Source of the DNA: Pontibacter harenae | GTDB lineage: Bacteria > Bacteroidota > Bacteroidia > Cytophagales > Hymenobacteraceae | Length of the DNA stretch: 64,000 bases | Direction: 5' to 3' | NCBI RefSeq assembly: GCF_020907245.1 | Contig: NZ_JAJJWH010000018.1 | Span: 1 to 64,000 of the forward strand | Position numbers and translations under genes: made by a program | Part shown: positions 33,056 through 42,539 of the stretch, one piece after another | How the letters are laid out: every line of letters starts with the position of its first letter | How positions within the stretch are numbered: the stretch's first letter is position 1 | Notes under the pieces: model-generated | The model's input: the letters and a program-made list of their open reading frames with translations, nothing else | What the model was told of the DNA's origin: nothing | The model's database searches: none

Positions 33056-34348
33056 TTAAAGTTCTTCTATTTCTGCTACCACAAAGGTACTACCTCCAAT
33101 AAAAATTACCTCATCTACAGCAGCAAACTCCTTCGCTGCCGCTATAGCTTCTGCAACTGTAGAATAAGCACTACCCTTTATGCCGTTAGCTACTGCGTTT
33201 TGAAGTAAATCCTGCACAGGCAGGGCTCTTGGTATGTTTGCCTGGCAAAAGTAGTAGCTATAATTTTTTGGGAGGAGTTGCAAAATGGTAGTTACATCCT
33301 TATCATTAACAGCACCAAAAACAAAATGCACCTTCTTGGGCTCCAAACTCTGTAGCTGAAGTAAAATCTGCTTTATTCCATCTACATTATGACCTGTATC
33401 GCATATGGTTAAAGGTTTATGGTTTAGCACCTGCCACCTTCCTTTTAGTCCAGTCAGTTTTCCAGCGTTAGCCAGTCCATCTCTTATTGCCTCATCCGAA
33501 ATTTGAAAGCCTCTCTCCTGTAAAAGAAACAGCGACTGAAGCACCCCAGGCAAGTTATACTGCTGATACCGTCCAGGTAAATCAATAGCTAAACCTTCGA
33601 AGCATAAACTATTGTCTTTATAGACGTTAAACGCTTGACTTTGCAGTGAAACTTCAGATACCTTAACTTGAATAAGTTCGGAAGCAAAATGCAGAGGGGC
33701 TCCTACTGAGGCAGCCTTGTCTGCAAACACTTCTGCTATTTCAGGTTGTTTCGCACTTACTACGGCAGGTACACCTGCTTTGATAATACCTGCCTTCTCT
33801 CCTGCTATAGCTTGTAAGGTATCACCCAGTAAAGCCTGGTGATCATAACCGATGTTCGTAATAAGTGAGACCTCTGGCTGGATGATATTAGTAGAATCTA
33901 GCCTGCCGCCCAACCCTACTTCTATAACAGCCACATCCACCTTTTCGTCAGCAAAGTATTTAAAAGCCAAGGCCACCGTCATTTCGAAAAAGGAAGGCTT
34001 CACACTCTCAAATAAAGCTTTATGGTGTTCCACAAAGTTCACAACATACGCCTCTGGCACCTCTTGCCCGTTTATGCGGACACGCTCTGTAAATGATTTA
34101 AGATGCGGAGAAGTATAAAGGCCTGTTTTATAGCCTGCCTGCTGCAAAACAGCCGCCAGCATGTGTGAGCTGCTGCCCTTGCCATTGGTGCCTGCCACAT
34201 GCACAGTTTTAAAAGTATGCTGTGGCTGCCCAAGGGCATCGCATAAGGTTATAGTATTGTCTAGGCTCTTCTTAAAAGCAGCATTGCCGATGCGGTGAAA
34301 CATCGGCAATTGCTGGTATAAGTAATCAAGACACTCTTGGTAGGTCAT
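33056..34348 (-). CDS. folC: Folylpolyglutamate synthase / dihydrofolate synthase
   Basis: A 430-residue Mur-ligase-like enzyme adding glutamate to folates. The ATP loop is VAGTNGKGSSSHML. GLYTSPHLKSFTERVRING, EVGLGGRLDSTNII, and ICDTGHNVDGIKQ in the C-terminal domain are all family motifs. It sits next to tonB, an arrangement probably fixed by gene order and not by function. Confidence 0.95.
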   Translation of the reverse strand: MTYQECLDYLYQQLPMFHRIGNAAFKKSLDNTITLCDALGQPQHTFKTVHVAGTNGKGSSSHMLAAVLQQAGYKTGLYTSPHLKSFTERVRINGQEVPEAYVVNFVEHHKALFESVKPSFFEMTVALAFKYFADEKVDVAVIEVGLGGRLDSTNIIQPEVSLITNIGYDHQALLGDTLQAIAGEKAGIIKAGVPAVVSAKQPEIAEVFADKAASVGAPLHFASELIQVKVSEVSLQSQAFNVYKDNSLCFEGLAIDLPGRYQQYNLPGVLQSLFLLQERGFQISDEAIRDGLANAGKLTGLKGRWQVLNHKPLTICDTGHNVDGIKQILLQLQSLEPKKVHFVFGAVNDKDVTTILQLLPKNYSYYFCQANIPRALPVQDLLQNAVANGIKGSAYSTVAEAIAAAKEFAAVDEVIFIGGSTFVVAEIEEL

Positions 34349-34356
34349 TGAAAAAA

Positions 34357-35232
34357 TTAGCGGGATGTAATTCTGAATGTAACAGTACCTGAAGCCCCTG
34401 CAGAATTGGCAGAACTGCCACCTGTACGGCTAAAAGTAGTTTTTTGAAGCTGGTCTTTGTACCACTTTTCTACGTTTGGAGAAACAGTGCTTTCTATTGT
34501 AGTTACGTTTACAAGGTTACCATCTCCATCAATCTTGATCCTGAACCTTACAATGCCAGTTTCATTTTCATATGGGTCTTTGCGTGGTTCGATGTCATAA
34601 CGCCAGCCAGCCATATCCAATGAGCCGCCACCACCGCCACCTGGTTTGCCATAAAGCGCTTTCGCATCAAGCTTTCCTTCTGGAGAGCCTTTGTCGCCTA
34701 CGGCATTGGCATCGTCTCCATTGTTATTACCAGTTGCTTCGTTAGAGGTGCCGCTTTTACCTGTACCTGTACTTGTGGTAGGTTTCCCTGGGTACAAAGA
34801 CTTTGGCTTCTCAGGCTCTTTTTTAACAACTTCCTCCTTTGGTTGTGGCTTTGGAGTAGGTTTTACTTCCTCTTTTACAGCAACAGGCGCATTTGCCGTT
34901 GTAGTAGCCACTTTAGGTGTTTCCACAGGAGTTGGGGGCGTTGGCTGCACTACAGGTTCTGGCTCTGGAAGCGGATCGGGTTGTGTAGGCGCAGGCTTAC
35001 TATCCATTACGTTCTTAGATTCGTTTGGGGTTGCCTCCGACTGCACGTCTCCGCTACCAACAGCTGAGGTACCATAGTTTAATTCTATACCAATCTCAGG
35101 AGCTGGTGGATCTGGAGCGCGCCAGGCCAGCATATACAGCAGAAACAGCAAAATAAGCACATGCAGGGCCACACTTAAGCCAGCAGCAATTCGTTTATTT
35201 TTCTGTTCCTCCTCTAATGTGTAAGTTGCCAT
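34357..35232 (-). CDS. TonB-like energy transducer
   Basis: A 291-residue protein with a cytoplasmic N-terminus, one membrane helix (about 18-40, AAGLSVALHVLILLFLLYMLAW) interrupted by no charges, a long Pro/Glu/Lys-rich periplasmic spacer (about 70-160), and a C-terminal segment GIVRFRIKIDGDGNLVNVT of the TonB C-terminal type. With ExbB and ExbD immediately upstream it should transmit proton-motive force to an outer-membrane partner. The barrel encoded two genes further upstream is the natural candidate. Confidence 0.88.
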   Translation of the reverse strand: MATYTLEEEQKNKRIAAGLSVALHVLILLFLLYMLAWRAPDPPAPEIGIELNYGTSAVGSGDVQSEATPNESKNVMDSKPAPTQPDPLPEPEPVVQPTPPTPVETPKVATTTANAPVAVKEEVKPTPKPQPKEEVVKKEPEKPKSLYPGKPTTSTGTGKSGTSNEATGNNNGDDANAVGDKGSPEGKLDAKALYGKPGGGGGGSLDMAGWRYDIEPRKDPYENETGIVRFRIKIDGDGNLVNVTTIESTVSPNVEKWYKDQLQKTTFSRTGGSSANSAGASGTVTFRITSR

Positions 35233-35244
35233 AGTTTGTTTTTA

Positions 35245-35640
35245 TTATTCTGTTGGCACAGTGGCCAGTGAAACTTTAGCTTTAAGGTCAGCGGCAATGC
35301 CAGCTACCTTAGCGAAGTGCTCCACTGGAACGCTTTTGTCAACATGTAACACCACCACGCCTTCTTCTGTTCCTTGCAAAAGTGCTGCCAATTGTGGTTG
35401 AATATCCCCTACAGCAATCTCCTTATCATTCAAGTAATACTTTAAGTCAGGGGTAATCGTAATGCTTATCTTCTGCATTACAATGTTCGAGGTTTGGCTG
35501 GAAGGCAAGCTTACAGGTAGTCCCGAAGGTGTAACGAAGTTAGAAGTAAGCATAAAGAATATGAGCAACAGAAATATAATGTCCGTCATAGACGACATGC
35601 TGAACTCGGCATTGATTCTGTTTTTAGATCGAAGATTCAT
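35245..35640 (-). CDS. ExbD/TolR-type biopolymer transport protein
   Basis: A 131-residue protein with one N-terminal membrane helix (SMTDIIFLLLIFFMLTSNF). It carries the conserved Asp of SMTDII that takes part in proton flow, followed by a periplasmic TolR-like domain. Its start shares one base with the exbB stop. Confidence 0.93.
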   Translation of the reverse strand: MNLRSKNRINAEFSMSSMTDIIFLLLIFFMLTSNFVTPSGLPVSLPSSQTSNIVMQKISITITPDLKYYLNDKEIAVGDIQPQLAALLQGTEEGVVVLHVDKSVPVEHFAKVAGIAADLKAKVSLATVPTE

Positions 35641-36344
35641 TAAACCTGAGGCTCTTGTAGTAAGTCGATGAATTCAATAGAAGAATACTCCATGTTATGT
35701 ACGATGTTATCGATTTTAGAAACCAGATAATTGTACCCAACATAAACAGGCAAACCGATGATCAAACCTGTAGCTGTTGTTACCATGGCTTCATATATAC
35801 CGCTAGAAAGCAACTTAGGGCTGACAGAACCCTCTGCCTGCGCAATAGCGATAAAGGCTCCGATCATACCAGTTACTGTACCCAAGAAACCTAGCATTGG
35901 AGCGGCACCAGCAATAGTAGCCAGAGCAGAAAGATTCTTCTCTAAACGGCTGATCTCTATTTTACCAGTGTTCTCTATAGAAGTCTCTATGTTTTTAAGC
36001 GGGTTACCGATGCGTGAAATACCTTTTTCCAACATGCGTGAAACTGGCGTGTTTGTTTGGGCACAAAGCATTTTAGCACCGTTTATATCGCCAGCCAAAA
36101 CAAGACTCTTTATGCGATCGTTGAAGCCGTCTGGGTTTTTTGCTGCTTTCTTAAGCGTAAGGTAACGCTCAAAAAAGATGTACACAGCAGCTAGAGAAAG
36201 AAGCGCAAGGGGAATCATAGCCCAACCACCAGCAAGAGCTAAATCAATCAGATGAACAGAAGTGTCAGCTGCTTCTGCATTCTCAGCAAGAGCTGCCGTA
36301 GAGTCGGCAGGAGCTGTAATAATTTGTAAAAAGAGTGATGTCAT
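35640..36344 (-). CDS. ExbB/TolQ/MotA-type proton channel
   Basis: A 234-residue inner-membrane protein with three membrane helices. An N-terminal one lies near 35-55 (GGWAMIPLALLSLAAVYIFFERYL). The C-terminal pair contains ATIAGAAPMLGFLGTVTGMIGAF and AMVTTATGLIIGLPVYVGYNYL, the TolQ/ExbB signature. It pairs with the adjacent ExbD and TonB. Confidence 0.93.
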   Translation of the reverse strand: MTSLFLQIITAPADSTAALAENAEAADTSVHLIDLALAGGWAMIPLALLSLAAVYIFFERYLTLKKAAKNPDGFNDRIKSLVLAGDINGAKMLCAQTNTPVSRMLEKGISRIGNPLKNIETSIENTGKIEISRLEKNLSALATIAGAAPMLGFLGTVTGMIGAFIAIAQAEGSVSPKLLSSGIYEAMVTTATGLIIGLPVYVGYNYLVSKIDNIVHNMEYSSIEFIDLLQEPQV

Positions 36345-36345
36345 G

Positions 36346-37500
36346 TTAATAATTAAGTACCCAAATTGTTTCTCCGAAAGTTTTCATGTAAGATTCCAAT
36401 TTACCAACGGCTTCTGCTGATGTAGCAAAATCTGCTACGGCCACACGGTAAAGTTTTTTACCAGGATACGGCGTTAAAACTAACGCTTTATGTCCTTTCT
36501 TAAGCACTGCATCGCGGCTTATCTCTGCCATTTTTTGTGTAGAGTAGCTACCTGCAATAATATAGTAACGGTTAGTTTTGTTTTTGATTATGAGCGGCTC
36601 AGCTTTTGTTTTTTCAACAGTTGCTGGCACCACTTTATTTTCAATAACATCCTCTTCTACAGCAACTTCAGCTACATTACCTTCATCAACGCTTTCAGCT
36701 ATTGTATCAGTTTCTGCATCAGCATAGGTAAATGTATCATTCAACGGACCCAGCCACTCTGGCTCTTGCTTTTCCTTAGAAAGCTGCAAGCCTACTGTCA
36801 AAGCTTTCATCGCCATAAAACGATCTGCTTCAGAAGTAACATAGTTCGATGCATTGCTAGATCGCTGTTGCAAATTACCATGCATCAAACTGAAAGGATT
36901 AAGGCTGCTAAGGTTGTGGTCAGATTGTAAGTTTAAAAAATAAAGGCCTGACACCGTTAAACCACCTATCATAAGCCCGGCAGCTACTGTATACATGCGC
37001 TTCAAGCGCTTACGTAACGGCTGCTTTTCGGCAACAGGTACCTGGCGCTCCTTCAGCAAAGTACGCAACACTGCAGGCTCTTCCAGCCTCACAGGCCTAA
37101 GCGCAATTTCTGGCAGGCCAAAGCTTGCCTCTAGCAGGTTATCGCCCTCTACATATTCAAACTCCAGCCTGCGCTCCTGGTTATACCTGAAAACGCCGAT
37201 ATCCGTCAGTTCAAATCTGTGTTCGGCCTCTAATTTAGCTTTTACCTGTTGTACAAAAGCAGCTACCTCCTGCTGTGCTTCATCCTTACTTATTCCTTTA
37301 TGATGCGCGATTGTACTAATCAACAAGCCATCATTCAGAACAAGCTTTTCGTTGAAAGCAATCTTTTTAGAAGGAGGTAAAATTATCTGTTTTACCGGAT
37401 GTACCCTTGCTGACACATACCGTGCGATCAACCCACCAAAGTTGGGAATGATGACACAGTCATGGTCATAGAGTAAAGTCTTTATGTGCTTCTCAACCAT
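36346..37500 (-). CDS. HU-CCDC81 domain and SPOR domain protein
   Basis: A 384-residue protein in three parts. Residues about 1-130 hold two HU-CCDC81-type units (DCVIIPNFGGLIARY, then LTDIGVFRY), a divergent relative of HU/IHF. A single membrane helix (about 170-190) follows. A C-terminal SPOR domain (YYIIAGSYSTQKMAE to the end) normally binds denuded peptidoglycan glycan strands. The HU-like part is therefore cytoplasmic and the SPOR part periplasmic. Co-location with ExbB/ExbD/TonB suggests an envelope-anchoring role, which is inference. Confidence 0.88.
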   Translation of the reverse strand: MVEKHIKTLLYDHDCVIIPNFGGLIARYVSARVHPVKQIILPPSKKIAFNEKLVLNDGLLISTIAHHKGISKDEAQQEVAAFVQQVKAKLEAEHRFELTDIGVFRYNQERRLEFEYVEGDNLLEASFGLPEIALRPVRLEEPAVLRTLLKERQVPVAEKQPLRKRLKRMYTVAAGLMIGGLTVSGLYFLNLQSDHNLSSLNPFSLMHGNLQQRSSNASNYVTSEADRFMAMKALTVGLQLSKEKQEPEWLGPLNDTFTYADAETDTIAESVDEGNVAEVAVEEDVIENKVVPATVEKTKAEPLIIKNKTNRYYIIAGSYSTQKMAEISRDAVLKKGHKALVLTPYPGKKLYRVAVADFATSAEAVGKLESYMKTFGETIWVLNY

Positions 37501-37506
37501 AGGCTC

Positions 37507-39204
37507 TTAAAATGAATAAGTTACACCACCAATAAGGTTAATTCCTTTGTTTGGGTAGTTTATAAAACGTTCATACCTCTGCCCAAACAAGTTATTTGCC
37601 ATCACAAAGAATGTGAATTTATTCGTAAATCTATAATCTGCCTTCAGGTTTAAATCTACAATAGTGTCAGTTTCTCTTAACGTAGATGCTTCCTGAGCAG
37701 AATTTACACGAGCGTATGAACTGCCAATATAATAAAGTTCTGAGTTAAAGAGAATCTTATCGTAGAAGTTATAGGTAGCAAAAGCAGTTGCCATCAGTTC
37801 TGGACGGTGGTAAGGCTGCTCCAAAGATGCAGTATTGTACTTGTTATAATCTGCTTTAAAACCCAGGCGTAGTTCATCTGAATGATTGAAAACGGCTTCG
37901 GCATATACGTTCATCACATTTGTTACACCATCGTCATAAACCAATTCAAATTTTGTCGGGTCCTGCTCAGATGGGTTGTAAAAGTAAAGATTACGGTAGT
38001 TCTGATATGCCACTCTACCAGTAAGATTTACATAATTAGCGATGTTGGCAGTAAATCCTGCATAAACTTCCAATCCTTTGTTGGCATCAGCAACTTGCAC
38101 ATTAGGAGCTAGGAATGGGTTCTCCTCTGTTAGCCCATATAAAGTTACTCTTTGCAAATCGCCACCTAAACCGGCATAAATCAACAGGTTATTCTTAATA
38201 GGCTCCAGGTCTAATCTAACCATTGGATAGATATTGAGCTTGCGAGCATTGTTGATGGTGTCACCCGTATATGCCACATTAGCTCCAATAGCCAAACGAA
38301 CAGCATTCAGTTGGCGTTCATACGTCGGGTTCAGTTTAAAAAACGGACGACTAACGGATGCAGAGTCTTTCTGCGACACATAAGAGAAATCTACGCCTAC
38401 CTTGAAGTCAGAAACATCATCTATGTTATAATCTCCTCTTACTCCGAGTGCTACATTCGTTTCGCTTAAGTTATACTTATCGTTTAAGTAGTTTACCTTC
38501 AGGCCAGCATTATAAAGGAATGGTGACTTTGAGTCTTGGTTATGCAAGAAGCCTTCGGCGTTTACCTTATTATAGATTTGCTCAATGGATTCTTTGTCAA
38601 CAGGTACTTCTATATCTGTGAAGCCTTGGTAACCATAGTAGTGAACTTTATCTCGGTTATAGCCAAGTCTTCCTCCAATGGTAAGTCCTTTGAGATACTG
38701 CTCGCCGTGCAGGCTTATGGCACTATTTGCCACAGCAGAATTACCTTTGTCTACAGGGCCTCTGGCAGAAGAAATATGCCCAACCTCCGCACCATACGAA
38801 GCTTTGTCGCTGCGTTTGTTATGGAAGTATCCTTTAAGATAAACGGTACCATAGTTGCCAATGCCTCCCTTTAGGTAGTTGCCGTACAGTTTCTCTAACT
38901 CCTCCTGCTTAATGGTCAGCACCTTCATCTGCAGTTCTATATCCTGCGATGGCAAACGATAATCGCTATAACGGTAGCGAACAGTTCTGTCAGCTGGTTC
39001 CGGGGCGTTGATGCGGATCATCTCGAAGTTACGAGCAGCCTGTGGTAATTCAATCGTACGATTCTTCTCCACCACAACCTCTGCGTCTTCTAGCTTTGCT
39101 CCCTCGCCCCAACCTGTATTACCCTGCGCCTGCGCATTGTTCAACATACTATAGCCTACACTCAGTACAATGGCTAATGAAGCTAACTTTATATTCTTTT
39201 TCAT
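37507..39204 (-). CDS. Outer-membrane beta-barrel protein (receptor-like, no plug)
   Basis: A 565-residue exported protein with a signal peptide (about 1-26, ending NNAQAQ) and many amphipathic strands alternating with short turns, ending in GGVTYSF with the C-terminal Phe typical of barrels. It resembles the barrel part of TonB-dependent receptors but has no recognisable plug domain. The middle contains YMLKVN-like short strands and FNSELYYIGSSYARV near the end. It lies between the TPR protein and the HU/SPOR protein in one tight run, so it is probably the outer-membrane component of the same system. Confidence 0.8.
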   Translation of the reverse strand: MKKNIKLASLAIVLSVGYSMLNNAQAQGNTGWGEGAKLEDAEVVVEKNRTIELPQAARNFEMIRINAPEPADRTVRYRYSDYRLPSQDIELQMKVLTIKQEELEKLYGNYLKGGIGNYGTVYLKGYFHNKRSDKASYGAEVGHISSARGPVDKGNSAVANSAISLHGEQYLKGLTIGGRLGYNRDKVHYYGYQGFTDIEVPVDKESIEQIYNKVNAEGFLHNQDSKSPFLYNAGLKVNYLNDKYNLSETNVALGVRGDYNIDDVSDFKVGVDFSYVSQKDSASVSRPFFKLNPTYERQLNAVRLAIGANVAYTGDTINNARKLNIYPMVRLDLEPIKNNLLIYAGLGGDLQRVTLYGLTEENPFLAPNVQVADANKGLEVYAGFTANIANYVNLTGRVAYQNYRNLYFYNPSEQDPTKFELVYDDGVTNVMNVYAEAVFNHSDELRLGFKADYNKYNTASLEQPYHRPELMATAFATYNFYDKILFNSELYYIGSSYARVNSAQEASTLRETDTIVDLNLKADYRFTNKFTFFVMANNLFGQRYERFINYPNKGINLIGGVTYSF

Positions 39205-39232
39205 GCTAATGTCTTGTCCCTTTTAAGCCAAA

Positions 39233-42200
39233 CTACTTGATGCCTTGCCCAGTTTTGTTTTTAGATGAATCGCGAGGAGCTGCAACTGCATTTTTGTTAC
39301 CATTCATCTTCGCTAACTTCTGCTTCGCTTCTTCTACAATTTCTGGCACTGGAGATCCTTCAATAATAGAATTGAGTGTTGCCTCTGCCTGGAACTGTTC
39401 ATTCTGGGCAGCATAGTTATCAGCAATAATAAGGAAGGTCTTCCCTAACCAGTAATCGTAGTTCGCATACTTGTTGGTATACTCGAAGGCTACATCCGTA
39501 GACTCTTTGTATTTCTTTTGCTTATAAAGTATCTCAGCAATCAGGTATTGGGCCTCCGCACCATTTATATCAGTTGCAGATTTAACCGTCTCGCGCAGCT
39601 CTGTTAAAGCCTGATCCAGATTGCCTTGTGCGTATGTAGATTTTGCTCTGAACAGTAATGCCGTGTTATAAGCATTCAGCGCAGCGTTTCCTTGGCTAAT
39701 CAGCTCATTTGCTACACGCTTTGTTGCTGCATAATCTTTTGTCTGATAGTAGCTTTGCATTAGTCCAGTTAAAGCAGTTTGTTGCTCTTTTCTGTTCGTT
39801 GCCAAGTCACGCAGACGGTTGTAGTACTTGATAGCCTCATTGTAATTCTTCGCCTCAAACTCCATGTCAGCCACTTTCTGAATCGCTCTGTTAACGTATT
39901 CAGATTTATTCTCGGCAACAACCTCTCTCATGCGCTGTAAGCCAGCCTGCAGGTTATTTTGGCGCAGATAAGAATCGGCCAGGAAATAGCGGGCATTGCT
40001 TGCAAAGGTGCTCTTAGGGTAAGCTGTCAGGTAAGACTCGAATTTAGTGACAGCTTGGGCATACTTTTCGCTGAAGTAAAGTGTCTTAGCTGCCTCAAAC
40101 TCAATACTTTCTAAGGCATCACTTTCTGGGTTAGAAGATTTATACTTCGCCAGGTAAACATCAAACTCCTCGCTGCGGTCTTGTGTAGCCAGCGCCTCCT
40201 GTAAGCTATACAACGCGCCGCTTGCTACCTTAGCAGCGGGGAATTCATCCAGCACACGCTTATAATCCTGTATGGCCTCATTGTACCTTCTCATGTTAGC
40301 ATAGGCAACTCCGCGCTTATGCAAAGCGTTTGCTATGAGTTTAGTTTCAAGTTGGCTGTTAATCAGTGAGGTGAAACCTGTAATAGCAGGCGCATAGTTA
40401 CCTGCCTCAAAATCTATTAAGGCTCGCTGGTACATGGCATCATCCAGGTAGCGGGAATTTGGGTACTTTGCTATAATCTCCTGCAAGGCCGCAGTTGCTC
40501 TATCATTTCTACCCATTAGGCTGGACACAACTCCTTTTTGAAATAGAGCATAATCTTTTTCTGCTGAACTGGAAGATATTACCCGCTCATACAACCCCAG
40601 CGCCTCGTTATAGTTCTTCGTTACATAATAGGTGTCTGCCAAACGAAGCGTTGCATCGTTATAGTTCGGGTTGCTTGGCTGAATTGCATCCAGGTAAGCC
40701 TTAAAATGCGTTAGCGCTTTATCGTATTGCTTGGTGTTATAGTAGGCATAACCAATACCATAGCGCGACTTAACGTAGTAATCGTTGGATGTGCTAGGGC
40801 TTGTACGGAAAACGGCTGCATAGCTATTAATAGCATCGTCGAAGCGCTGACCGATTGAGAAAGCCTCTCCCTTTACGTAATGGCTCGCAACAGTTACTTC
40901 TTTGTCGTAAGGGTACTGCAGCGACTTTTCTATTGTCTGTACGGCCAGAGGGAATTTGGCATCATTAAATTGATTAACCCCATGGTAATAAGTTACTCGC
41001 TGATAAGTTTGTAAGATGCGCCAGCTCTTGTTTTTCAAGCCTTCGATATGCTTGATGGCTTCGGCGTAGTTGTTTGAGTTAAAGTAAGATTCACTTAAAA
41101 TGCGGTCAGCCTCTTCTCCTTGTTCAGATTCAGGGAAGTCCTGGTTGAAGCTTGCCAGCGAATTTATAACTTCTCTAAAGTTACCCAGTTCAAAATTGAT
41201 TTGTGCATACTTTAGGGTGGCAGCCTCTGTTATATCCTTATCCAAGTTGCTCTTACGCGCCTGATCAAAAGCAGTCAAAGCAAATTGCTTGTTATCGTCG
41301 CGCAGGTAGCTTAGGCCAAGATAATAAGCCGCATTCTGCCCCAGTGTATCTTTTTTAAGCGCTACCTGCTTAAAGTTGGCAATAGCGTTTTTGTAGTTGT
41401 CGTTCTTGTAGTCGGTAAAAGCAATTTTATACTGCACCACAGGATCAAACGTGCGTTTGCCCTGAGCATATTGTGTAAAATACTTTTCAGCTGTTTTATA
41501 GTCAGCTTTTTGGTAGTAGGCATCACCAACCAGTAAGGCAATCTCATCAGCCTGCTGCACTTTTGGCGTTTTGGCTAGCGAAGCCTCTCCGTAGCGAATT
41601 ACCTCATAAATATCGTTCTCCTTATAAAGAATCTCTGTGATCATATAAGGAACAATGCTCGCATAAGCTTCGTTTTTCTCCGCTATTTTCAAGTCTGTTT
41701 TAGCAGCAGCATAATCTCCGTTACGATACGCTATGTAGCCCGCGTAATAGTTAGAGGCATAAGCATAACGATGATCATCTTCTCTGAAACCAGTGGTTTT
41801 GTTTTTATCGAAATAGGTTTTCGCTTTGTCAAAATCTTTGGTGGCAAAGTAAGAGTAGCCGAGTTTAAACTCCAGTTCCTTGTTTTGCTTTATGCTCAGC
41901 AAATGTATCGGCGCCTGATCTAAATACTCAATAGCCTTCTTGTAATCCTTTTGATTGAAGTAGTAAAGCCCCAGTTCATATTTTGCCTGAGCTGTTTTAG
42001 GATGCGCAGGGTAATCCTTTACAAAGTTCAGGATAAGTTGCTCCGCATCAGGGTGAAGCAGGTTCAAACCACTAAGCGCATAGTAGTACTGTGCATCAGC
42101 TGTTTTAGAGGCTTCTCCGATAAGGGCAATATACTTTCTGAAGGCTTCTTGTGCCGGACCATACTTGGCACGGTCGAAGAGTTCTATTCCTTCATGAAAA

Positions 42201-42310
42201 TATTTTTCATTAGAAGTGAAAACCTGCGTGTGCTGTGCCGCCACTACATGCGAACCGCCAGCCAAAACTGACGCAAGTGCTACTTTGTAGGCTATTTTCA
42301 TATTAAACAT
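39233..42310 (-). CDS. Large periplasmic tetratricopeptide-repeat protein
   Basis: A 1025-residue exported protein with a signal peptide (about 1-25, ending VVAAQ). It is built almost wholly of TPR helices, for example ALTHFKAYLDAIQPSNPNY and YAPAITGFTSLINSQ, with dozens of A/Y-rich repeat units. Such proteins scaffold protein complexes. It heads the run TPR-barrel-HU/SPOR-ExbB-ExbD-TonB. A plausible -7 box TAACTTTG lies on the minus strand at 42407-42414. No enzyme domain is visible. Confidence 0.85.
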   Translation of the reverse strand: MFNMKIAYKVALASVLAGGSHVVAAQHTQVFTSNEKYFHEGIELFDRAKYGPAQEAFRKYIALIGEASKTADAQYYYALSGLNLLHPDAEQLILNFVKDYPAHPKTAQAKYELGLYYFNQKDYKKAIEYLDQAPIHLLSIKQNKELEFKLGYSYFATKDFDKAKTYFDKNKTTGFREDDHRYAYASNYYAGYIAYRNGDYAAAKTDLKIAEKNEAYASIVPYMITEILYKENDIYEVIRYGEASLAKTPKVQQADEIALLVGDAYYQKADYKTAEKYFTQYAQGKRTFDPVVQYKIAFTDYKNDNYKNAIANFKQVALKKDTLGQNAAYYLGLSYLRDDNKQFALTAFDQARKSNLDKDITEAATLKYAQINFELGNFREVINSLASFNQDFPESEQGEEADRILSESYFNSNNYAEAIKHIEGLKNKSWRILQTYQRVTYYHGVNQFNDAKFPLAVQTIEKSLQYPYDKEVTVASHYVKGEAFSIGQRFDDAINSYAAVFRTSPSTSNDYYVKSRYGIGYAYYNTKQYDKALTHFKAYLDAIQPSNPNYNDATLRLADTYYVTKNYNEALGLYERVISSSSAEKDYALFQKGVVSSLMGRNDRATAALQEIIAKYPNSRYLDDAMYQRALIDFEAGNYAPAITGFTSLINSQLETKLIANALHKRGVAYANMRRYNEAIQDYKRVLDEFPAAKVASGALYSLQEALATQDRSEEFDVYLAKYKSSNPESDALESIEFEAAKTLYFSEKYAQAVTKFESYLTAYPKSTFASNARYFLADSYLRQNNLQAGLQRMREVVAENKSEYVNRAIQKVADMEFEAKNYNEAIKYYNRLRDLATNRKEQQTALTGLMQSYYQTKDYAATKRVANELISQGNAALNAYNTALLFRAKSTYAQGNLDQALTELRETVKSATDINGAEAQYLIAEILYKQKKYKESTDVAFEYTNKYANYDYWLGKTFLIIADNYAAQNEQFQAEATLNSIIEGSPVPEIVEEAKQKLAKMNGNKNAVAAPRDSSKNKTGQGIK

Positions 42311-42539
42311 TAATGCCTTAGCAGGCTAAAATTGACTGTTTTACAGTTGGGAGGTACAAGTTAACGAATTGGCTGATTTTTGCTGCAAAGCCTCCCTCAC
42401 CATTTTCAAAGTTAATAAAATTTAAGTAGCTGCCGAGGCTTCTGCTACAATAAACTCACCAAGCAAAGAATATGCTACAATATCTATACAATGAAGAAAA
42501 AGCTAAATTTATTTTGTGGTACCTGAACTATTTTGCAAC

